From contig CAYHPY010000120.1 in NCBI GenBank assembly GCA_964358485.1, positions 1 through 10,560 of the forward strand: DNA of 10,560 nt, given 5' to 3'. The notes under the pieces are model-generated. The model made no database searches, was not told the origin of the DNA, and worked only from the letters and a program-made list of their open reading frames with translations. Each line of letters starts with the position of its first letter. Positions within the stretch are counted from its first letter, which is position 1. Of the stretch, positions 6,782 through 10,560 are shown one piece after another. This stretch comes from CAYHPY01 sp964358485. Lineage in GTDB: Bacteria; Elusimicrobiota; Elusimicrobia; UBA1565; UBA9628. A program made the translations under genes and the position numbers.

Positions 6782-7602
6782 CGGCGCTTTCTCAACTTGA
6801 GGAAGAAGGCGGCGCAGCGGTGGTATTTGTCCAGGCGCTCGTAGGGCAAGTCGAAGCGCTTGGTGAGCGCCTCGTCGAACTCATGGAGCTCCTCGACGTG
6901 GTCGAGCTTGGCCAGGAAATCCTCGTCCTCGGCCTTGATCTCGTTCTCGTATTCCCAGAAGGTGGACATGGCGTGCAGGCCCGGGTTGTGGATGTCGAAG
7001 GCGAAGAGCCGGTCGATGGACGGCTCCAGCGTGGCGTCCCCGAGCTTCACGGAGAACTTGTCCTTTTGGTACAGGCAAATGATCGGTCCGGTCGAAATTC
7101 GGGAAATGACCTTGCGCCCCAAATGACGGCGCATGACGGCCGCCATCACCGGGTCCACCCTCTTGTCCAGGATCTCGCGGACGCTGGTGTCGCGGAAATG
7201 GACCGCGTCGTGATGGCTTTCCTCCAGCACCACGTGCTCCAGCTTCTCGGAGGAGAATTCCGACCGGAACAGCAGGCCGTGCCGGTGAAAACCGGGGCCC
7301 TTGTATTGGAGGTAAACGTTGGAGCCGTCGCCCTTGTAGCGCAGGCGCAGGCTCACGCCGATCTTCAGCAGGTCCAGCTCCGGCGTGTCCAGGAATTGAT
7401 CGAAAAAGGTCCGCCGCTTGAGGTGCCGGACGCCCTTGCGCCCGATCAGATATTTATGAAGGTCCTCGGCCTCCTCCGAAGCCAAGCGGCGCTTGGCCTC
7501 GATTTCGACGTAACGGAGGTCATCTATACCAAGGCGGCCGCAAATCTCGATAGCCCCAAGCCGGCCGCCTTGGTTCTCTTTCTTCTTTTTATTATTTTTC
7601 AT
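6778..7602 (-). CDS. CYTH-domain (triphosphate tunnel) protein
   Basis: A 274-residue protein of the CYTH/triphosphate tunnel metalloenzyme fold, whose members cleave or bind tripolyphosphate, thiamine triphosphate or polyP, or act as class IV adenylate cyclases. The signature ExExK is EIEAK at 33-37. It is followed by FFDQFLDTPELDLLK (66-80), the basic strand SLRLRYKG (84-91), YLQYKGPG (98-105), and an alternating acidic strand EYENEIK (217-223) expected to bind metal near the end of the tunnel. No CHAD domain is attached. The ATG is the only possible start nearby: an in-frame TAA lies 9 bases upstream and no ATG, GTG or TTG codon follows before the motif. The first codons are unusually A-rich (a lysine/asparagine run) for this GC-rich region. 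It lies 41 bases after the esterase and overlaps the phosphatase start by 4 bases. A VTC-type polyP polymerase role is less likely because of the ExExK signature. Confidence 0.82.
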   Translation of the reverse strand: MKNNKKKKENQGGRLGAIEICGRLGIDDLRYVEIEAKRRLASEEAEDLHKYLIGRKGVRHLKRRTFFDQFLDTPELDLLKIGVSLRLRYKGDGSNVYLQYKGPGFHRHGLLFRSEFSSEKLEHVVLEESHHDAVHFRDTSVREILDKRVDPVMAAVMRRHLGRKVISRISTGPIICLYQKDKFSVKLGDATLEPSIDRLFAFDIHNPGLHAMSTFWEYENEIKAEDEDFLAKLDHVEELHEFDEALTKRFDLPYERLDKYHRCAAFFLKLRKRR

Positions 7603-7657
7603 TCCGTTGTCTTATTTATTCCGTTGCCAAATTTTCCGTTTTTTCACTTCATCCGTT
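7603..7657 (+). repeat. Four spaced TCCGTT repeats at the esterase-CYTH junction
   Basis: TCCGTT occurs at 7603-7608, 7620-7625, 7635-7640 and 7652-7657, with start-to-start spacings of 17, 15 and 17 bases (AACGGA on the coding strand). Three copies are in the 41-base gap and one is in the esterase 3' end. The stretch is strikingly AT-rich compared with the rest of the window. It could be a regulator site array, an RNA-level element, or chance. Confidence 0.35.
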
Positions 7658-8639
7658 TCGTAATCAGTTCCATCGAAACGTCATATCGCTCCGACATGTC
7701 GAAGTGCCCCAACCCATGCTCCTCATACCGGTGCGCCACCCCCAACCCCTTGAGCACCCGTGAAAGCTTCCGGGCCCCAAGAAACAGGAAGAACTCGTCC
7801 TTGGTCCCGCAGTCGAAGTAGAGGGTTTTCAATGCCTTGAGCGCCGCGCGATGGCGGGGCGCGGCCTCAACCGGGTCCCAGGCCTTCCAGCGGGCCCACA
7901 CCTTCGGGATCAACTCCCCCGTTTCCTCGTCGAAGGGCAGGTCGAAGCCGAGCGGCGCGGCCGGATTGGGCGAGTAGCAGGCCGCCATGGCGATCAAATT
8001 GATTCCCTCATGGGGAAACAGGTCCTTGCGCGGCGACGCCAGAAATTCACGGGCGAAGCGCTTGGCCGAACCTCCGTATTTTCCCAGGGCGGCGATGAAC
8101 TTCGGGATGTCGGCCCCGTAGCCGGGCTCAAAAAACATGTCCCCGCTGTGGCAGGCGACATGGCCGAAAAGTTCGGGGTGGCGCATTCCCACGGTGAGGG
8201 CCCCGAATCCGCCGCTGGATTTCCCGATGAGTCCCCGAACAGCCGGCGAGCCTCCCACCGCGAGCTTGTCCTCCAAATACGGGACCACCTCGGAAACCAA
8301 ATGGGTCTCGTAGCGCCCGGTCGCCGTCGAGTCGACATATTGGCTGCCCCCGTAGGCCGTGAAGCAATCCGGGGCGATCAGCACGCACTCCCGGGCGCGG
8401 CCGGAGGCGATCAGACGGTCCAGGCGCTCGAAAATGTTTTCCTTCCAGGGGTTGTAATTCATCGTGCCCCGGCCGGTCCCGGTAAAGCCCGCCAGGTAAT
8501 AGAGCACGGGAAGCCTCCGGCCCTTTTGCCCGTAAGACGGGGGAAGGTAAACCGGGACCTCGCGGCGGTGGGGATCGCCGAGCGGGTTGCCTTTGAGGAC
8601 CTGGCTGGAAATCGACTCGACCTGGAGTTTTCCTTTCAT
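7644..8639 (-). CDS. Esterase-D-like alpha/beta hydrolase
   Basis: A 331-residue alpha/beta hydrolase of the putative esterase (esterase D/Fes-like) group, which cleaves ester or thioester bonds. VPVYLPPSY (28-36) and LPVLYYLAGFTGTG (43-56) are the typical opening strands and oxyanion loop. GKSSGG (139-144) gives the GxSxG nucleophile Ser141. Likely acid and base are Asp281 (GTKDEFF) and His312 (GHFD). No signal peptide is evident, so it should be cytoplasmic. The ATG lies one base after the MurQ stop, and a GGGGGAG ribosome site (8647-8653) sits 7 bases upstream inside murQ. Family members include S-formylglutathione hydrolase, but the sequence does not allow that assignment. Its place after murQ suggests a shared operon; whether it works on cell-wall or sugar esters is unknown. 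Confidence 0.85.
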   Translation of the reverse strand: MKGKLQVESISSQVLKGNPLGDPHRREVPVYLPPSYGQKGRRLPVLYYLAGFTGTGRGTMNYNPWKENIFERLDRLIASGRARECVLIAPDCFTAYGGSQYVDSTATGRYETHLVSEVVPYLEDKLAVGGSPAVRGLIGKSSGGFGALTVGMRHPELFGHVACHSGDMFFEPGYGADIPKFIAALGKYGGSAKRFAREFLASPRKDLFPHEGINLIAMAACYSPNPAAPLGFDLPFDEETGELIPKVWARWKAWDPVEAAPRHRAALKALKTLYFDCGTKDEFFLFLGARKLSRVLKGLGVAHRYEEHGLGHFDMSERYDVSMELITKRMK

Positions 8640-8640
8640 G

Positions 8641-9543
8641 TCACTTCTCCCCCAGGGCGTGGCGCAGGGAACCGGCCGCCAGCTTGAGACGCCGCCGGGC
8701 TCCGGCCGCGTCGCCTCCCAGGCGCGCCATGACGACCGCTTCCTTGACTTTGCCTTTCGTGGAAACCAGCAGGCGGCGCGCCCGGGCCGGCTCCACCCGG
8801 CCCAATTGCGCCACGATCCGCTCTCCCCTCAGGCGGAGTTTTCGGGACGAGGGGAGCAGGTCCACCATCCAATGGTCGTACACCTTTCCCAGACCGATCA
8901 TCGCGGCGGTGGTCAAGGTGTTGAGTACCAGTTTCGCGGCGGTCCCGCATTTGAGGCGGGTCGAACCCGCCAGAACCTCCGGGCCCACCCGGGGGGCGAT
9001 GATCACCCGCGCCGGAGACCCCTTAGGACGAGCGTTAGATGTGACCAAAATCGTCGGGCAGCCGTTGCGCTTGGCCCGCTCCAGGGCGCCCCGCACGAAG
9101 GGTGTGACTCCGGAGGCCGCGATCCCCACGACCACGTCCGAGGAGCCGACCGCATCCATGGCGCGGGCCCCGGCCCCGGCGTCGTCCTCGGCCCCTTCCT
9201 TGGAGCGGAAGACCGCGAATTTTCCCCCGGCCATCACGGCCCGGACCTGGCGCGGCGTGGTGTTGAAGGTCGGCGGACACTCCGCGGCCTCCAGGACCCC
9301 AAGGCGGCCGCTGGTCCCCGCGCCGATAAAAACGACCCCGCCCCCGGCGCGGATGGCGCGGCGGATCAACTCCACGCCTTGGGCGATGGACCGGGCCTGG
9401 CGGCCGACGGCCGCGGCGACGAGGGCGTCCTCGGCGTTGAGCAGGCGGACCAGCTCAAGGACGGGCCGCCGGTCCAAGCCCCGGGCGCGGGGATTGGGCC
9501 GTTCCGTGGGCAGCCGGGCGTAATCCGAAGGGCGGGGGGACAC
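8641..9543 (-). CDS. murQ: N-acetylmuramic acid 6-phosphate etherase
   Basis: Splits the lactyl ether of MurNAc-6-phosphate to GlcNAc-6-phosphate and D-lactate, a cytoplasmic step of peptidoglycan recycling. The 300 residues match the family (about 300). Visible motifs are LPTERPNP (11-18), the SIS-domain loop GAGTSGRLGVLEAAECPPTF (74-93) with the conserved Glu of ECPPTF at 88, the acidic patch EGAEDD (116-121), VVGIAASGVTPFV (138-150) and AGSTRLKCGTAAKLVLN (192-208). Small departures from the usual wording (SGRTP becomes SGVTP, STRMKAGTA becomes STRLKCGTA) do not touch the catalytic acids. The GTG start directly follows the TAA of the upstream hydrolase and stands about ten residues before the TER motif, as is usual. 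No MurNAc kinase or PTS transporter gene is in view, so the source of its substrate is not shown. Confidence 0.95.
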   Translation of the reverse strand: MSPRPSDYARLPTERPNPRARGLDRRPVLELVRLLNAEDALVAAAVGRQARSIAQGVELIRRAIRAGGGVVFIGAGTSGRLGVLEAAECPPTFNTTPRQVRAVMAGGKFAVFRSKEGAEDDAGAGARAMDAVGSSDVVVGIAASGVTPFVRGALERAKRNGCPTILVTSNARPKGSPARVIIAPRVGPEVLAGSTRLKCGTAAKLVLNTLTTAAMIGLGKVYDHWMVDLLPSSRKLRLRGERIVAQLGRVEPARARRLLVSTKGKVKEAVVMARLGGDAAGARRRLKLAAGSLRHALGEK

Positions 9544-10446
9544 TTACGGCGCCGTCTCCGGCTCCGTCAAGCGGTCGGCGGCGTCGGGGTAAGGCTCGGG
9601 AGAGGGAGCGGTGTCGGAAGAGATTTCCGGTTCCCCGGGAAGGCGGACCGGGGAGAGAAGCCAGTCGATGATCTGCCGGACGAGATCCCCTTTGAGCATC
9701 TTGATCCCGTGCTCCTGGGGAACCTTGATGACCGTGACGTTCTGCTCGCCCGCGGCCTGCCGGGCGAAGCCTTCCAGGACCGGGGTCGCCCGGGCGGAAT
9801 TGCGGTCGGCCAGGGAATAGACCATTAGGATCGGTCGGTTTGTGTAGCGCCGCATGGCGTTAATGGTCAGAACTTCCTGGTAATGGGTCCCGGGAGAGAG
9901 CATCGCGATCAAGGGAACCTTGGGGTGGACTGCGGCGTATTTGACGCCGACGCTGGAACCCACGTCGGCCCCGATGATCCCGATCTGCTCCTCCAGCACC
10001 CCCTGCCCGGTCAAATAGGCCACCGCCCCCTCGATGTCCCGGGTCATATTGGCGAACTCGTTCTGTTCCTTGGTGGGCTTGAACTTCCGCCACGGGGCAG
10101 GCTGGCCGTCCGGCCCCTTCCCGCTTTCCCCGTGCCCCCGCAGGTCCAAGGCCAAATACCCGTAGCCCCAACCGGCCAAAGACCGCCCCAGCGCGTGCCA
10201 ATCGTCCTTGCGCTGGCCGGTGCCGTGCAGGAGGATCAAGGTCAGCTTCCCCTCCTTGGCCGGGACGTATTTGGCCTTGAGGGGCCAACCGTCCGGGGCC
10301 GCGAACTCCACGACGATCCCGGGCAGAACCTTGGGCTTGCGCGGCGCGGCCGCCCGGGCCGCGGGAGCGGCGGCGAGCAGAAGGAGCGCCAGGATCACTT
10401 CCAGCCGCGCCCGGCGTTTTCGGCGCGGCAGTGCCGCCTCATTCAT
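9544..10446 (-). CDS. Secreted alpha/beta hydrolase with Asp at the nucleophile position
   Basis: A 300-residue protein with a clear signal peptide: a basic start (RRKRRAR, 8-14), a Leu/Ala core (15-29) and a likely cleavage near ARAAA (30-34). The mature part is an alpha/beta hydrolase: ILLHGTG (71-77) is the oxyanion loop, ALDLRGHGES (99-108) follows strand 4, and QIGIIGADVGSSVG (154-167) is the nucleophile elbow. There the expected GxSxG serine is Asp161 (G-A-D-V-G). Asp214 (SLADRNS) and His246 (QEHGIKML) fill the acid and base positions. Asp nucleophiles are known in haloalkane dehalogenases and epoxide hydrolases, but the overall pattern here looks more like serine hydrolases of the GASIGAN type. 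The enzyme may use Asp or may be inactive. The C-terminal tail (about 268-300) is Pro/Glu-rich and probably disordered. The ATG overlaps the NDK stop by 4 bases, and TAA abuts murQ. Confidence 0.85.
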   Translation of the reverse strand: MNEAALPRRKRRARLEVILALLLLAAAPAARAAAPRKPKVLPGIVVEFAAPDGWPLKAKYVPAKEGKLTLILLHGTGQRKDDWHALGRSLAGWGYGYLALDLRGHGESGKGPDGQPAPWRKFKPTKEQNEFANMTRDIEGAVAYLTGQGVLEEQIGIIGADVGSSVGVKYAAVHPKVPLIAMLSPGTHYQEVLTINAMRRYTNRPILMVYSLADRNSARATPVLEGFARQAAGEQNVTVIKVPQEHGIKMLKGDLVRQIIDWLLSPVRLPGEPEISSDTAPSPEPYPDAADRLTEPETAP

Positions 10447-10560
10447 CCCTGGGGAGCGGCAAGGATTTCTTCCGGCTTGAACCAGAGCGCGACCTCCCGT
10501 TCCGCGTCGGCCGGATCGGAGGAGGCGTGGATCACGTTCTCGAACTGGCCTTCCGTGGTG
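10443..10560 (-). CDS. ndk: Nucleoside diphosphate kinase, C-terminal end (cut by window edge)
   Basis: The last 38 residues of an NDK run in from the right edge and end at TGA (10443-10445). NDK transfers the ATP gamma-phosphate to NDPs through a phosphohistidine. The segment contains NVIHAS, matching the active-site signature N-x-x-H-[GA]-S, with the catalytic His, then DAEREVALWFKPEEI, the typical NDK tail (AEREIALFFKPEE in relatives). After HAS the usual Asp-Ser order appears as Ser-Asp (HASSDP), a small variant of the signature. The stop overlaps the next gene's ATG by 4 bases. The start and most of the gene lie outside the window. Confidence 0.88.
   Translation of the reverse strand, partial: TTEGQFENVIHASSDPADAEREVALWFKPEEILAAPQG

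Noticed and set aside
1..10560. CRISPR arrays, tRNA or rRNA genes, insertion sequences, toxin-antitoxin or defence systems
   Set aside because: Virtually all bases are assigned to housekeeping-type enzymes, gaps are at most 61 bases, and no repeat-spacer pattern, transposase or terminal inverted repeat was seen.

Overview
The window is about 10.5 kb of GC-rich bacterial DNA, packed almost edge to edge with genes. Ten protein genes are supported and two are cut by the window edges. No rRNA, tRNA, CRISPR array, insertion sequence or other mobile element is visible, and no gap between genes exceeds about 60 bases. The content (a MurNAc-6-phosphate etherase for peptidoglycan recycling, a SixA-type phosphatase, PPK1 and two-domain PPK2 enzymes, two proteins with export signals) indicates a free-living bacterium with a peptidoglycan wall. 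The lineage cannot be fixed from the sequence. High GC, tight gene packing and apparently leaderless promoters fit several phyla, including poorly cultured ones.

Layout. (1) Minus strand, 22-2657: a three-gene operon, sixA-like phosphohistidine phosphatase, then polyphosphate:AMP phosphotransferase (two PPK2 domains), then an FprA-type ferredoxin/NADPH reductase. The reductase frame is broken by an in-frame TAG at 22-24, about halfway along the usual family length. (2) Minus strand, 2717-3580: a four-helix membrane protein of unknown function. (3) Positions 3581-3641: a compact divergent promoter region. (4) Plus strand, 3642-5804: polyphosphate kinase PPK1, which converges on the next block with only 5 bases between stop codons. 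(5) Minus strand, 5810-10560: a six-gene run read from right to left: nucleoside diphosphate kinase (C-terminus only), a secreted alpha/beta hydrolase with Asp at the nucleophile position, MurQ, an esterase-D-like esterase, a CYTH (triphosphate tunnel) protein, and an exported alkaline-phosphatase-superfamily enzyme. Most joints in this run overlap by 4 bases, abut, or are 1 base apart.

How the genes fit together. Five or six of the ten products handle phosphoanhydrides or phosphohistidine. PPK1 makes polyP from ATP, PAP uses polyP to phosphorylate AMP, NDK balances NDP and NTP, the CYTH protein probably binds or cleaves a triphosphate or polyP, SixA removes phosphate from histidine, and the exported phosphatase may release phosphate. 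This looks like a polyphosphate and nucleotide-energy neighbourhood rather than a defence or mobile system. The main unusual signals are the internal stop in the reductase, three promoters whose -10 boxes lie only 6-8 bases from the start codons (predicting leaderless mRNAs), overlapping promoters between ppk1 and the unknown membrane gene, and the Ser-to-Asp change in the hydrolase.
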